Notes under the pieces: model-generated | What the model saw: only the letters and a program-made list of their open reading frames with translations | What the model was told of the DNA's origin: nothing | The model's database searches: none | In this document: piece by piece, positions 35,542-45,239 of the stretch | How the letters are laid out: every line of letters starts with the position of its first letter | How positions within the stretch are numbered: position 1 is the stretch's first letter | Position numbers and translations under genes: made by a program | Source of the DNA: Clostridiales bacterium | GTDB lineage: Bacteria > Bacillota > Clostridia > Saccharofermentanales > Saccharofermentanaceae | Length of the DNA stretch: 64,000 nucleotides | NCBI GenBank assembly: GCA_017510605.1 | Contig: JAFWMQ010000001.1 | Location: 1 to 64,000 of the forward strand | Reading direction: 5' to 3'

Positions 35542-36657
35542 ATGAAGTTCACTTGCAGCAGAGATGACTTGGTCAATAATGTATCCATAGTCCAAAGAGC
35601 TGTTACTGCTAACAGTACAGTAAATATCCTTAACGGTATTCTTATAGAAGCATCAGATGATAACAGAATAAAGCTTACAGGTTATGATCTCCAGACAGGA
35701 ATCGAAGCAGATGTTGAAGCAAGTGTTACTGAAAAGGGATCTGTTGTAATTGATTCAAAGTTTTTCGGAGATATCATCAGAAAACTTCCTGAGCCTGAAG
35801 TAGATATTATTTCAGATAATAATTTCCAGACAACAATTAAGTGCGGACAGGCTGAATTTAAGATTGCAGGTCTTGATCCGGAACCTTTCCCGAAGATTCC
35901 TGAAATCGATGAGACCGGTGCCGAGAAGATAGTTATAGGTCAGAAGATCCTTAAGAATATGATCAACCATACTATTTTCGCAGTATCACGCGATAATTCA
36001 CGTCCTGTTCTTACAGGAAGTAATATCGTAAGTGACGGTTCTGTTCTTTCTGTTGTATCTATTGACGGATTCAGAATGGCTATCAACCGTGAAGATATGG
36101 GTAATGATTTCCCTAAGATCAACTATATCGTTCCCGGTAAGGCACTTACTGAGATGAGCAAGATATTGAGTGATGATGAAGATGCAGAAATCAATATCTA
36201 TACATCAATGCAAAATCTCTTATTTGATATCGGCAATGTAAGAATGATCTCACGTCTTATTGAAGGCCAGTTCATCAATTTTGATTCTATTATCACTAAG
36301 AATCCTAAGACAGTTATCACGATTAACCGTAAGCAATTCCTTGATGCAGTTGACAGAGCTTCACTTATCATCATGACTGATGACCGTAAGTGTCCTGTAA
36401 GATTTATTTCCAATAATCCTTCTGAATTAACTGTTCAGGCTACTTCAGCAAGAGGTAATTTACAGGAAAATATAAGTATCAATCTTGAAGGTGATCTTAT
36501 AGATGTTGATTTCAATTCCAGATATGTTCTTGATGTTCTTAAGAATATCGATGATGAGATAATCAGAGTTGAAGTCAATGGCGGTCAGGGACCTTGCATT
36601 ATCAAGCCTGTAGAAGGTGACAAATACATTTATCTTATTCTTCCTATCAGAAGATAA
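35542..36657 (+). CDS. dnaN: DNA polymerase III beta sliding clamp
   Basis: 371 residues. The start MKFTCSRDDL matches the family's usual MKFT start, so the ATG at 35542 is used rather than that at 35521; AAAGGCGG lies upstream. Three-domain clamp, ends with YLILPIRR (family ends VMPMRL-like). Stop codon overlaps the recF ATG (TAATG). Confidence 0.96.
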   Translation: MKFTCSRDDLVNNVSIVQRAVTANSTVNILNGILIEASDDNRIKLTGYDLQTGIEADVEASVTEKGSVVIDSKFFGDIIRKLPEPEVDIISDNNFQTTIKCGQAEFKIAGLDPEPFPKIPEIDETGAEKIVIGQKILKNMINHTIFAVSRDNSRPVLTGSNIVSDGSVLSVVSIDGFRMAINREDMGNDFPKINYIVPGKALTEMSKILSDDEDAEINIYTSMQNLLFDIGNVRMISRLIEGQFINFDSIITKNPKTVITINRKQFLDAVDRASLIIMTDDRKCPVRFISNNPSELTVQATSARGNLQENISINLEGDLIDVDFNSRYVLDVLKNIDDEIIRVEVNGGQGPCIIKPVEGDKYIYLILPIRR

Positions 36658-37901
36658 TGATCATAAGAAGCGTACATTTAGAAAACTTCAGAAATTACGG
36701 AAGGCTCGATTTGGATGTCGGGCCTTCTGTTAATATCTTTTATGGAGATAACGCCCAGGGTAAGACTAATCTTGTTGAAGGTATTTATGTTGCATCCAGC
36801 ATTGCTTCACACAGAACAAGTAAAGATTCGGATCTTATAAAATTCGGCGAGAATGAATATAAGGCAAGTTTAGACCTTTCTGATGAAGGTGCATTAACAA
36901 GTCTTTCATCATGTTATTACACCGAGAAATCAGTTTTGAGCAAGAATAACAGAACCGGAAGGATATTGACCAGAGATAATGCTCCTGTTGATAAGATCTC
37001 TGAATACATTGGTATATGTAACATTGTTATTTTTGCTCCTGAAGATCTGAATATTGTCAAGAATGCACCTGCTTTCAGGCGGAAATTCCTCAATACCCTG
37101 ATATCCAAGGTATCCCCTTCCTATTTCAACCTTCTGACTAATTACAGCAAGCTTCTTTCCCAGAAAAATGCACTTCTTAAAAGTATCAGGATAAGCGACA
37201 GTATGCCTGCTCTTGTTAATGAGCAGCTGAATTTCTGGGATTATTCACTGGCAGATCTCTCAGCTGAGATAATCTTGAAGAGATACAGATTTGCAAAGCT
37301 GATCTCAGATACGGCTTCAAAGCACCATTCGAGTATCTCAGGAGGCAAAGAAAAGCTTTCAATAGAGTATAGTACCGTATTTGGCGTTGTAGGGGCCCTA
37401 GAAACGTTTCTAAATAAAAACGGTAAATATGACGAGTATATGAGTAAAGGCCTCTCAGGAACCGATTATGGGCGTATAAAGGGCATTCTTTCAGATTTAG
37501 TGCTTGCAAAGCTGAAATCAGTCAGAAATTACGACATAGATAAGCATATTTCTTCAGTAGGGATCCAAAGGGATGATATTGTTATCAAACTGGATGGTCT
37601 TGTGATGAAAACATTCTCATCGCAGGGCCAGCAAAGGACTGCTGCACTGGCTTTGAAACTCTCAGAGCTGGAGATAATCAAGATGTTTGTATCCTCTACT
37701 CCTATCCTGATACTGGATGACGTATTTTCCGAACTGGATAAGGCCAGGAGAATGAGCCTTGTATCTGCCATGAAGGATGCCCAGATCTTTATCACCTGCA
37801 CTGACAAGGACATGATAGGCGAAGAGATAGATGTTATGCAGGGAGCCGGAAAAGCGGCTTTTTACAGGGTTAACGGCGGGATTATTGAAGCTGAAACGTG
37901 A
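36657..37901 (+). CDS. recF: DNA repair/replication protein RecF
   Basis: 414 residues. SMC-like ATPase: MIIRSVHLENFRNY, Walker A GDNAQGKTNLVEG at ~30-42, signature TFSSQGQQRTAALALKLSE and Walker B PILILDDVFSELD near the end. Helps load RecA at gaps. Slightly longer than usual (~370). Coupled to dnaN. Confidence 0.95.
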   Translation: MIIRSVHLENFRNYGRLDLDVGPSVNIFYGDNAQGKTNLVEGIYVASSIASHRTSKDSDLIKFGENEYKASLDLSDEGALTSLSSCYYTEKSVLSKNNRTGRILTRDNAPVDKISEYIGICNIVIFAPEDLNIVKNAPAFRRKFLNTLISKVSPSYFNLLTNYSKLLSQKNALLKSIRISDSMPALVNEQLNFWDYSLADLSAEIILKRYRFAKLISDTASKHHSSISGGKEKLSIEYSTVFGVVGALETFLNKNGKYDEYMSKGLSGTDYGRIKGILSDLVLAKLKSVRNYDIDKHISSVGIQRDDIVIKLDGLVMKTFSSQGQQRTAALALKLSELEIIKMFVSSTPILILDDVFSELDKARRMSLVSAMKDAQIFITCTDKDMIGEEIDVMQGAGKAAFYRVNGGIIEAET

Positions 37902-38036
37902 TTTTTAGGACAATCTGCGCTATAAACAGCCCAATAATACTTGATTCTTATATTATAATAAACATATTATTCCTACAATTTATGGTATAATCTTAAAAGT
38001 TAATAGGAAGATTTCCGGACGATTCGGAGGCATTAA

Positions 38037-38288
38037 GTGTTCATTCATATCGGCAATGATCTCTCAATACTTAAATCTTCTGTAACTGCAGTAGTTAATC
38101 TTGAGACCGTCCTCCCTTCACAGAAGGATATTTCCGATTATCTGAACAGTGAGGATGAACAGGGCAGATTGCAGTATGTGACAGATGATATTCCGAAATC
38201 ATTAGTAATAACCGATGATAAAACATATGTTTGTTCATTGTCCGTTAATCTGATATTAAACAGACTGAATCAGCCGGATAACTTCTGA
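38037..38288 (+). CDS. RemB-like (DUF370) small regulator
   Basis: 83 residues from a GTG start at 38037 with CGGAGG at 38023. MFIHIGNDLSILKSSVTAVVNLE matches the RemB/DUF370 family commonly found between recF and gyrB in Firmicutes, related to matrix-gene regulators. Function here inferred from family and place. Confidence 0.8.
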   Translation: MFIHIGNDLSILKSSVTAVVNLETVLPSQKDISDYLNSEDEQGRLQYVTDDIPKSLVITDDKTYVCSLSVNLILNRLNQPDNF

Positions 38289-38372
38289 AAAAGGTCAATT
38301 AACAGTGTTATAAATGCAGTGTTTCCGGGTGTTTGCGGGAATTTCTGCCAAGAATAGGAGTTTTATACATTT

Positions 38373-40511
38373 ATGAAGGAAAATGACGAGAAGAATTTCA
38401 ATTTTGAAGAGAATTCTGCCGTAAGCGAACCCCAGTCCCGCCCTTCCGGAGCGGTCGATCTCTATTTCCAGCCTGTAGAGGAAGGCGATGATGATGAGCT
38501 TAAGAACCTCGCTGAGAATCCAAGGGCACTTACCGAGGATTTCAAAGAAGAATCCATGGCTGATGTAATCGCTGCAGAAGGAGATCAGGATGCTTTTGAT
38601 ACCTCCAATAACAGCGAATACAGTGAAGATGATATTCAGGTTTTAGAAGGCCTTGAAGCTGTCAGAAAACGTCCCGGAATGTACATCGGTGATACGACAT
38701 TAAGAGGTCTGCATCACCTGATTTATGAGATTGTTGCCAATTCAGTTGACGAAGCTCTTGCAGGACGCTGCGATACGATAGATGTTGTGCTCAATAAAGA
38801 CGGTTCAGTTACTGTAACCGATAACGGTTCGGGAATCCCGGTAGGAAATCATCCTAAGCTTGGAATTCCTACGGTTGAAGTCGTTCATACTGTGCTTCAC
38901 GCAGGCGGTAAATTCGGCGGCGGAGCATACAGTATTTCCGGCGGTCTGCACGGCGTAGGCGCTTCTGTAGTTAACGCACTTGCAGATCATATGAAGGTAC
39001 AGGTACGCCGTGACGGCAACATCTATGAGATTGAATTTGAGAAGGGTAAGACAACCGTACCGCTTCATGTCGTAGGCACATGCGATAAGGAAGATACCGG
39101 TACTACAACTAATTTTATCCCTGATAATTCCATCTTCCCTGATATCGTTTTCGACTTTGATTCAATGATCACGCGTTACCGCGAAATGGCTTTCCTTAAT
39201 AAGGAAGTTACTATTGATCTGTGTGATGACAGAGGCGAAGAACCGATAAAGAAGCATCTCCATTACGACGGCGGAATCATATCTTTTGTAGAGTATTTGA
39301 ACAGACATAAGGAGGCTATCAATACTCCTCCTATCTACTTTGCAACAAAGCAGGGAGATTCATTCGTTGAGATCGCTCTCCAGTACAATGATTCATACCA
39401 GGAGACCGTTTATTCCTATGCAAATAACATTGCCACACCTGAGGGCGGCACACACCTTGTAGGCTTCCGTGCTGCTATGACCAGAGCGATAAATGATTAT
39501 GCAAAGAAATACAAATTCCTTAAGGACGGCGATGTTAAGCTCCAGGGTGAAGATACCAGAGAAGGTCTTGCTGCTATCATCTCTGTAAAGCTTCCTGACC
39601 CTCAGTTCGAAGGACAGACAAAGAGTAAGCTTGGTAATGCCGAGATCAGACCGATGGTTGAAAGCGTAGTATCAGAGAAGCTCGAGATATATCTTGAAGA
39701 GCATCCTGATATCGCCAAGCTCATTATGGATAAGTGTCTTTCTGCTTCAAGAGCAAGAGATGCCGCTAAGAGAGCAAGAGAACTCACAAGAAGAAAGACT
39801 GTATTCGAGAACAACGCTTTGCCGGGTAAGCTTGCTGACTGCCAGAGCGATGAGGCGGAATTCTGCGAGATCTTTATCGTTGAGGGTGACTCCGCAGGCG
39901 GATCTGCAAAGCAGGGCAGAGAACGTAAGTATCAGGCTATTCTCCCTCTCTGGGGTAAGATGCTCAACGTTGAAAAGGCAAGAATCGATAAGGTTTATTC
40001 CAATGAGAAACTGCAGCCTGTCGTTATGGCTCTTGGTGCCGGTATCGGTGATGAGTTTGACGCAAGCAAGCTCAGATATCATAAGGTCATCATCATGGCC
40101 GATGCAGATGTCGACGGCTCACACATCAGAACACTTCTTCTCACTTTCTTCTTCAGATATCTGAGACCTCTTGTTGAAGGCGGATATGTATATATTGCCT
40201 GCCCTCCTCTTTATAAAGTATACAAGGGCGACGAGGCTTACTATGCTTATGACGATAAGGAGATCGAAGAGATCAAGGCAGCTCACAAATGGGAGAATCC
40301 TCTTATCCAGCGATTTAAGGGTCTCGGTGAGATGAGCTCTGAGCAGCTTTGGGATACGACTATGAATCCTGTTACAAGAAAACTCCTTAGAGTTACGCTT
40401 GCAGATGCCCAGGAAGCAGATGAGACATTTACACTTCTGATGGGTGATCAGGTTGAACCCCGTAAGGAATTCATTCAGGTTAATGCGAAGCTTGCTAACA
40501 TTGATAACTGA
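38373..40511 (+). CDS. gyrB: DNA gyrase subunit B with an acidic N-terminal extension
   Basis: 712 residues. From about residue 84 on it is normal GyrB: DIQVLEGLEAVRKRPGMYIG, ATP-binding GGRLHGVG-type loop (GGLHGVGASVVNAL), TOPRIM motif EGDSAGGSAKQGR and DADVDGSHIRTLLL, C-terminal EPRKEFI. The first ~80 residues are Asp/Glu/Ser-rich and absent from ordinary GyrB. An internal ATG at 38556 has only a weak ribosome binding site, so the extension is probably made. gyrA does not follow; parA does. Confidence 0.95.
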   Translation: MKENDEKNFNFEENSAVSEPQSRPSGAVDLYFQPVEEGDDDELKNLAENPRALTEDFKEESMADVIAAEGDQDAFDTSNNSEYSEDDIQVLEGLEAVRKRPGMYIGDTTLRGLHHLIYEIVANSVDEALAGRCDTIDVVLNKDGSVTVTDNGSGIPVGNHPKLGIPTVEVVHTVLHAGGKFGGGAYSISGGLHGVGASVVNALADHMKVQVRRDGNIYEIEFEKGKTTVPLHVVGTCDKEDTGTTTNFIPDNSIFPDIVFDFDSMITRYREMAFLNKEVTIDLCDDRGEEPIKKHLHYDGGIISFVEYLNRHKEAINTPPIYFATKQGDSFVEIALQYNDSYQETVYSYANNIATPEGGTHLVGFRAAMTRAINDYAKKYKFLKDGDVKLQGEDTREGLAAIISVKLPDPQFEGQTKSKLGNAEIRPMVESVVSEKLEIYLEEHPDIAKLIMDKCLSASRARDAAKRARELTRRKTVFENNALPGKLADCQSDEAEFCEIFIVEGDSAGGSAKQGRERKYQAILPLWGKMLNVEKARIDKVYSNEKLQPVVMALGAGIGDEFDASKLRYHKVIIMADADVDGSHIRTLLLTFFFRYLRPLVEGGYVYIACPPLYKVYKGDEAYYAYDDKEIEEIKAAHKWENPLIQRFKGLGEMSSEQLWDTTMNPVTRKLLRVTLADAQEADETFTLLMGDQVEPRKEFIQVNAKLANIDN

Positions 40512-40532
40512 TCTGAGTATAGATTAAATTCT

Positions 40533-40566
40533 GATGCGGGTGTTGCAGTAAATGTGACACCCGCAT
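40533..40566 (+). terminator. Terminator after gyrB
   Basis: ATGCGGGTGT and ACACCCGCAT, 10-bp stem, followed by TTGT; short T run. Confidence 0.6.
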
Positions 40567-40582
40567 TTGTATAGTGAGGATT

Positions 40583-40598
40583 TGTTCCACGTGGAACA
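40583..40598. promoter_or_regulatory. parS site 1
   Basis: TGTTCCACGTGGAACA, a perfect 16-bp palindrome matching the Spo0J/ParB consensus TGTTNCACGTGAAACA at all but one position. Lies just upstream of parA. Confidence 0.9.
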
Positions 40599-40640
40599 AT
40601 TCAAATCCGGGTTTGTTCTGCAAGTTGTAAAAATGCAAAA

Positions 40641-40656
40641 TGTTCCACGTGGAACA
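40641..40656. promoter_or_regulatory. parS site 2
   Basis: Second identical TGTTCCACGTGGAACA palindrome, 58 bases from the first, in the gyrB-parA intergenic region. Confidence 0.9.
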
Positions 40657-40751
40657 TTTTGTTGTTTTGTAGTAAAGATGACATATATTATTCCAAACTT
40701 AAATGATAGAATGGCTTATATAATAGGAAATCATATATAAAGGAGTTAAAT

Positions 40752-41513
40752 ATGGCAACAGTAATAGCTCTTGTAAACCAAAAAGGCGGTGTCGGAAAGA
40801 CCACTACCGCGGTTAATCTTGCTGCATTCCTCGGCAAGAAAAAGAAGAAAGTTCTCCTGATCGATATGGATCCGCAGGCAAACGCTACCAGCGGACTCGG
40901 AATAGATAAGCGTGAGCTTGAACAAACAGTATACGATGTTCTTATAAACGAAGTTCCGATATCTGAAGTAATATATGAGACCAACGCGGAGAATGTTGAC
41001 ATCTGTCCTACAAACATTAATCTTGCGGGCGCTGAGGTTGAGCTTGTAACAGTTATCTCCAGAGAGAAGATCCTTAAAAACGCGATCGACTCTATTGCTG
41101 ACGCATATGATTTCGTCATCCTTGACAGTCCACCGTCATTAGGCCTGCTCACAATAAATGCCCTTACTGCGTCTGACCGCCTGATCATTCCTATTCAGGG
41201 CGAATATTATGCGCTTGAGGGTCTTTCACAGCTTATGGATACGATCAACATTGTTAAGAAAAAACTCAATCCTGAACTTGAGATCCTGGGCGTTGTCCTG
41301 ACAATGTTTAATATGAGAACACAGCTTTCCAGGCAGGTTAAGGAAGAGACAGATAAATACTTTGGAAACAAAGTCTTTAAGACGGTTATTCCGAGAAATG
41401 TCAGACTGGCGGAGGCTCCAAGCCACGGACAGGCTATCTGTGATTATGATAAGAATTCCAAGGGTGCCAAGGCATACGAGTCATTGGCAAAAGAAGTAAT
41501 TAAGAGAGCATAA
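40752..41513 (+). CDS. parA: Chromosome partitioning ATPase ParA/Soj
   Basis: 253 residues. Deviant Walker A NQKGGVGKTTTAVNLA at ~8-23, LLIDMDPQANATSGLG, and VILDSPPSLGLLTINAL. Works with ParB and parS in origin segregation. AAAGGAG precedes the ATG. parB starts 11 bases after its stop. Confidence 0.95.
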   Translation: MATVIALVNQKGGVGKTTTAVNLAAFLGKKKKKVLLIDMDPQANATSGLGIDKRELEQTVYDVLINEVPISEVIYETNAENVDICPTNINLAGAEVELVTVISREKILKNAIDSIADAYDFVILDSPPSLGLLTINALTASDRLIIPIQGEYYALEGLSQLMDTINIVKKKLNPELEILGVVLTMFNMRTQLSRQVKEETDKYFGNKVFKTVIPRNVRLAEAPSHGQAICDYDKNSKGAKAYESLAKEVIKRA

Positions 41514-41524
41514 AGGAGAAAACC

Positions 41525-42751
41525 ATGGCAAATACAAAGAAAACAGTAAAACCTGCAGTAAAGAAGATTTCCAAGCCTGTTGCTAAGAAGGCTCCAATGA
41601 AGAAAACAACAACTGTAAAGAAGACATCTTCTGCAAAATCGACTTCAAAATCTGCCGCCAAGAAAGTTACGGCAAAAAAGGCTCCTGCAAAGAAAACCGC
41701 AGCAAAGACATCAGCTGCTAAAAAGGTTTCTGCTTCAAAAGTTGCAGCCAAAAAGGCACCCTTGAAGAAGGCTGCCAAGCCGGCAGCAGCTAAGAAGACA
41801 GCTGCGCCTGTAAAGAAGGCAACGCCAGTTGCAAAGGCTGCAGTACCCGCAAAAAAGACTGCGGTTAAGACCGTTTCGGATAATAAGGTTATGGGAAGAG
41901 GCCTGGGTGCATTGCTGTCATCTGATGGAATTCCTGAGAACAAGAAAGATTCCGTTGTAGATCTTAAGATCAATGATATATCCCCCAATAACGGTCAGCC
42001 CAGAAAAGTATTTAAAGATGACTCCCTTAATGAGCTCGCATCTTCCATTGAAGAAAACGGTGTTATCCAACCGATTATCGTTCAGCGCAAAGGGGACGGC
42101 TACAGGATAGTTGCTGGTGAACGCCGTTGGAGAGCAGCAAGGATTGCCGGTTTGTCAGTTATTCCCGCTATAGTAAGAGATCTTTCCGACAGAGAAACAA
42201 TGGAGCAGGCTCTTATCGAGAATATCCAGAGAGAAGACTTAAATCCCATTGAAGAAGCTGCAGCTATGCAGAATCTTCTAAAGACCCATAAGCTTACCCA
42301 GGAGCAGCTTGCAAAGAAACTCGGTAAGCCAAGAGCAACGATCGCAAATACCATCCGTATTCTCAATCTTGATGAATCCCTGCAGGAATTCGTAAGCAGA
42401 GGAGATCTTTCTGAAGGTCATGCAAAAGTTATCCTCGGTCTTAAGGAGAAGGAGGATCAGCGTAAGGTAGCAGATGTCATAATGACACGTGATCTTAATG
42501 TCAGACAGGCTGAAGTATTTGTAAAGAAATATATAGAATCTCTCAGCAGTCCCGCAAAGAAACCGGCTCCTTCAGAACTCGATAAACTGTTTGAGTTAAG
42601 CGTAAAGGAAGTTGAAACAAAGCTTAAGAAACAGCTCGGAGCAAAGGTAAAGGTTAAAGTTCTGGATAACGCTACAGGACGCGGACGTATAGTTATAGAC
42701 TACAAAGATAATATTGATCTCGACAGGATCCTTGAGATTCTTTGCGAGTGA
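41525..42751 (+). CDS. parB: ParB/Spo0J with a histone-H1-like N-terminal tail
   Basis: 408 residues. Residues ~1-120 are Lys/Ala/Pro/Ser/Thr-rich with repeated AAKK, KKTA and KKAP units, like histone H1 tails. Canonical ParB starts at Met123 (MGRGLGALLSS): N-terminal domain DISPNNGQPRKVF, CTP-binding GERRWRAARIAG and ENIQREDLNPIEEA, HTH LTQEQLAKKLGKPRATIANTIRIL, C-terminal dimer domain. AGGAG precedes the ATG at 41525 and the frame is unbroken. A weak internal start at Met123 could yield a short form. Confidence 0.93.
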   Translation: MANTKKTVKPAVKKISKPVAKKAPMKKTTTVKKTSSAKSTSKSAAKKVTAKKAPAKKTAAKTSAAKKVSASKVAAKKAPLKKAAKPAAAKKTAAPVKKATPVAKAAVPAKKTAVKTVSDNKVMGRGLGALLSSDGIPENKKDSVVDLKINDISPNNGQPRKVFKDDSLNELASSIEENGVIQPIIVQRKGDGYRIVAGERRWRAARIAGLSVIPAIVRDLSDRETMEQALIENIQREDLNPIEEAAAMQNLLKTHKLTQEQLAKKLGKPRATIANTIRILNLDESLQEFVSRGDLSEGHAKVILGLKEKEDQRKVADVIMTRDLNVRQAEVFVKKYIESLSSPAKKPAPSELDKLFELSVKEVETKLKKQLGAKVKVKVLDNATGRGRIVIDYKDNIDLDRILEILCE

Positions 42752-42841
42752 TATATCCTGAAAAGATATAAAGAAAACCTGAAGAATTATAAGACTTGCA
42801 AACTTCCTTAGGATTTTGTATACTTAATTGCCTTTAGGTAT

Positions 42842-42932
42842 GGAGGTTTATCGAAGCGGTCATAACGAGGCAGTCTTGAAAACTGTTTGGCCTTCACGGG
42901 CCACGTGGGTTCGAATCCCACAGCCTCCGCCA
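42842..42932 (+). tRNA. tRNA-Ser (anticodon TGA)
   Basis: 91 bases including encoded CCA. Acceptor GGAGGTT/AGCCTCC, anticodon loop CTTGAAA giving TGA, long variable arm (GGCCTTCACGGGCC), T arm GTGGG-TTCGAAT-CCCAC. Type II tRNA, so serine. Confidence 0.95.
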
Positions 42933-42940
42933 AACCAAGA

Positions 42941-42977
42941 AGGAGCTATCTCTTCTATTTTGAGACAGCTCCTTTTT
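42941..42977 (+). terminator. Terminator of tRNA-Ser
   Basis: AGGAGCT...AGCTCCT stem with inner TCTC/GAGA, followed by TTTTT. Confidence 0.85.
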
Positions 42978-43093
42978 GTTTGCAAACAAATGTTTGCTTT
43001 TGCCCCGCTTTTTGTCGATAATGCCTTAAAATTATTATTTAGGTTTTATTTATCAACATATATTTTTTATTTGTGGTACAATCTTAAAACTCT

Positions 43094-43110
43094 GCACAGC
43101 GGTTCTGTGC
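43094..43110 (+). promoter_or_regulatory. Small hairpin in the thrS leader
   Basis: GCACAG-cggtt-CTGTGC just upstream of the ribosome binding site, behind a -10-like TACAAT near 43077. The leader (about 60 bases) is too short for a T-box. Confidence 0.4.
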
Positions 43111-43137
43111 ATAAAACTCTAGAGGAGGTTTTTTACA

Positions 43138-44964
43138 ATGGAAAAAGAAGAAGTATTGAAGGTGTACCGCCACTCTCTAGCGCACATCCTTGCTAAGGCT
43201 GTTATTGAGATGTACGGTAAAGAGGTACAGTACGCGATCGGACCGGAGATCGAGGACGGCTGCTATTATGATTTCGTCCTTCCGAGAACGGTCACAGAAG
43301 AGGATTTCCCGGCTATCGAAGAAAAGATGCATGAGATCATCAAGCGCAGGGAGAATTGGACACGCAAAGAGATATCAAAGGAAGAAGCTCTTGAGATGTT
43401 CAAGGATCAGAAGTTCAAGACAGAACTTATTATCGACCTGCCTGCAGATGAGATCATTTCGATCTACTACACAGGTGATGATTATGTCGATCTTTGCCGC
43501 GGTCCTCACGTAGATAATTCACAGGAACTCTTTAATGCCGCATTCAAGATCAAGAATGTATCCGGCGCATACTGGAGAGGTGACGAGAAGAGAGACCAGC
43601 TCCAGAGAATATATTTGTTTGCTTTTCCTACAAAGGATGAGTTAAAGGCTCACCTTGCATGGTTAAAGGAAGCTCAGGAGAGAGATCATAAGAAGATCGG
43701 AACACAGCTTGATCTGTTCATGTTCCGTGAGACGGCTCCCGGTATGGCTTACTGGCTCCCGAGAGGATGGATTCTTTATCAGGAACTCATGAAGTATTCA
43801 CGTGAGATCCAGGGCAAGCACGGCTACACGGAGATCTCCGCACCTCTTATCAACAATAAGAAACTCTGGCTCATCAGCGGTCACTGGGCTCATTATCAGA
43901 ACAACATGTTCATTGTTCCGGGTATCACAAAGGGTGTTAACGCTTCTGATGCCGTTCAGGGTGAGGAAGCCCCCGAGAAGTATGCCATCGAGGCTGAGGA
44001 TACAATGGCTGCAAAGCCGATGAACTGCCCGAATGCCATGATGTCCTACAAGCGCACAATGCACTCATATAAGGAACTGCCTATTCGTTACAGCGAGTAT
44101 GATGTTCTTCACCGTAAAGAGAAGTCCGGTCAGATGAACGGTCTTTTCAGAGTTCAGGAGTTCCGTCAGGATGACGACCATACATTCGTAACACCTGAGC
44201 AGATCAAGGACGAGATCAAGGACGTTATCGCTATCGCTGACGAGATCTACAAGACGTTCGGTATTACATACAGAGCAGAATTCTCCACAAGACCTGACGA
44301 CTTCATGGGTGATATCGAGTCCTGGAACGCAGCTGAGGCTTCTCTCAAGGCTATCCTCGACGAGAAGTACGGTGATGGCAATTATGAGATCAACGAAGGC
44401 GACGGCGCGTTCTACGGTCCGAAGATCGACCTTCAGATCAAGGATGCTCTCGGACGTGAATGGCAGTGCGGTACTGTCCAGCTCGACTTCCAGCTCCCTC
44501 ATAACTTCGAGCTTACATTCGTTGACAAAGACGGTGCCCAGAAGATGCCTATCGTTATCCACAGAGCCATCTTCGGTTCTTTTGAGAGATTCATCGGCAT
44601 CATCACAGAGCACTTCAAGGGTGCATTCCCGTTCTGGCTCAACCCTTATCAGGTTGCAGTGGTACCTATCAGACCTGAGCATAACGAATATGCAAAGAAG
44701 GTTGCAGACGCGCTCACAAATGCCGGCGTAAGAGTCGAGTCCGACTTAACGGACGTCAACATGAGAGACAAGATCAAGAGATTCAAGCAGATGAAAGATC
44801 CTTACATCCTCGTCGTAGGCGATAAGGAAGCTGCTGAGAATACGGTATCTGTCAACGTCAGAGGTTCAAACAAGCAGCTTCAGGGCGTAGCTCTCGACAA
44901 GTTTGTCGAACTCTGCGCAAAGCTCAACGCAGAAAGGACACTGGAGCTCCCTCAGGAGATGTGA
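43138..44964 (+). CDS. thrS: Threonyl-tRNA synthetase lacking the TGS domain
   Basis: 608 residues. Starts directly in the editing domain (VYRHSLAHILAKAVIEMYG, residues ~9-27), so the usual ~60-residue TGS domain is missing; GAGGAGG fixes the start. Class II core with KPMNCPNAMMSYK (usually NCPGH), EFRQDDDHTFV and MPIVIHRAIFGSFERFIGI carrying the zinc ligands Cys, His, His. An insert of about 25 residues precedes the NCP motif. C-terminal anticodon domain complete. Followed by a strong terminator, so probably monocistronic. Confidence 0.95.
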   Translation: MEKEEVLKVYRHSLAHILAKAVIEMYGKEVQYAIGPEIEDGCYYDFVLPRTVTEEDFPAIEEKMHEIIKRRENWTRKEISKEEALEMFKDQKFKTELIIDLPADEIISIYYTGDDYVDLCRGPHVDNSQELFNAAFKIKNVSGAYWRGDEKRDQLQRIYLFAFPTKDELKAHLAWLKEAQERDHKKIGTQLDLFMFRETAPGMAYWLPRGWILYQELMKYSREIQGKHGYTEISAPLINNKKLWLISGHWAHYQNNMFIVPGITKGVNASDAVQGEEAPEKYAIEAEDTMAAKPMNCPNAMMSYKRTMHSYKELPIRYSEYDVLHRKEKSGQMNGLFRVQEFRQDDDHTFVTPEQIKDEIKDVIAIADEIYKTFGITYRAEFSTRPDDFMGDIESWNAAEASLKAILDEKYGDGNYEINEGDGAFYGPKIDLQIKDALGREWQCGTVQLDFQLPHNFELTFVDKDGAQKMPIVIHRAIFGSFERFIGIITEHFKGAFPFWLNPYQVAVVPIRPEHNEYAKKVADALTNAGVRVESDLTDVNMRDKIKRFKQMKDPYILVVGDKEAAENTVSVNVRGSNKQLQGVALDKFVELCAKLNAERTLELPQEM

Positions 44965-44993
44965 GTCTGTTCAGACTGAAATAGCACTTATGG

Positions 44994-45030
44994 CGGCGTG
45001 AGACCTGTCCGGTCTTGCGCCGTTTAGTTT
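44994..45030 (+). terminator. Terminator of thrS
   Basis: CGGCGTGAGACC and GGTCTTGCGCCG form a 12-bp stem (two wobble pairs) followed by TTTAGTTTTTTT. Confidence 0.85.
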
Positions 45031-45239
45031 TTTTAGAACAAAACACGGTTTTTAGGACAAGTTAAAGCACATAAGCTTGTTGAGAAGAGGATAGTCCCAT
45101 CAAAGCAACGACATCGTGCTTCCGGGCATATATAATAGTTTTGAGGCATTACCTTAAGCGGTAATTCGTAACACTTTATGTGTTAGGCGGTTGTTCTCCT
45201 TAAATCCATGACAGTTGTTATGGTGAAAGGAGGTGCAGT

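Noticed and set aside
43021..43137. T-box riboswitch before thrS
   Set aside because: Leader is too short and lacks the T-box sequence; only a small hairpin is present.
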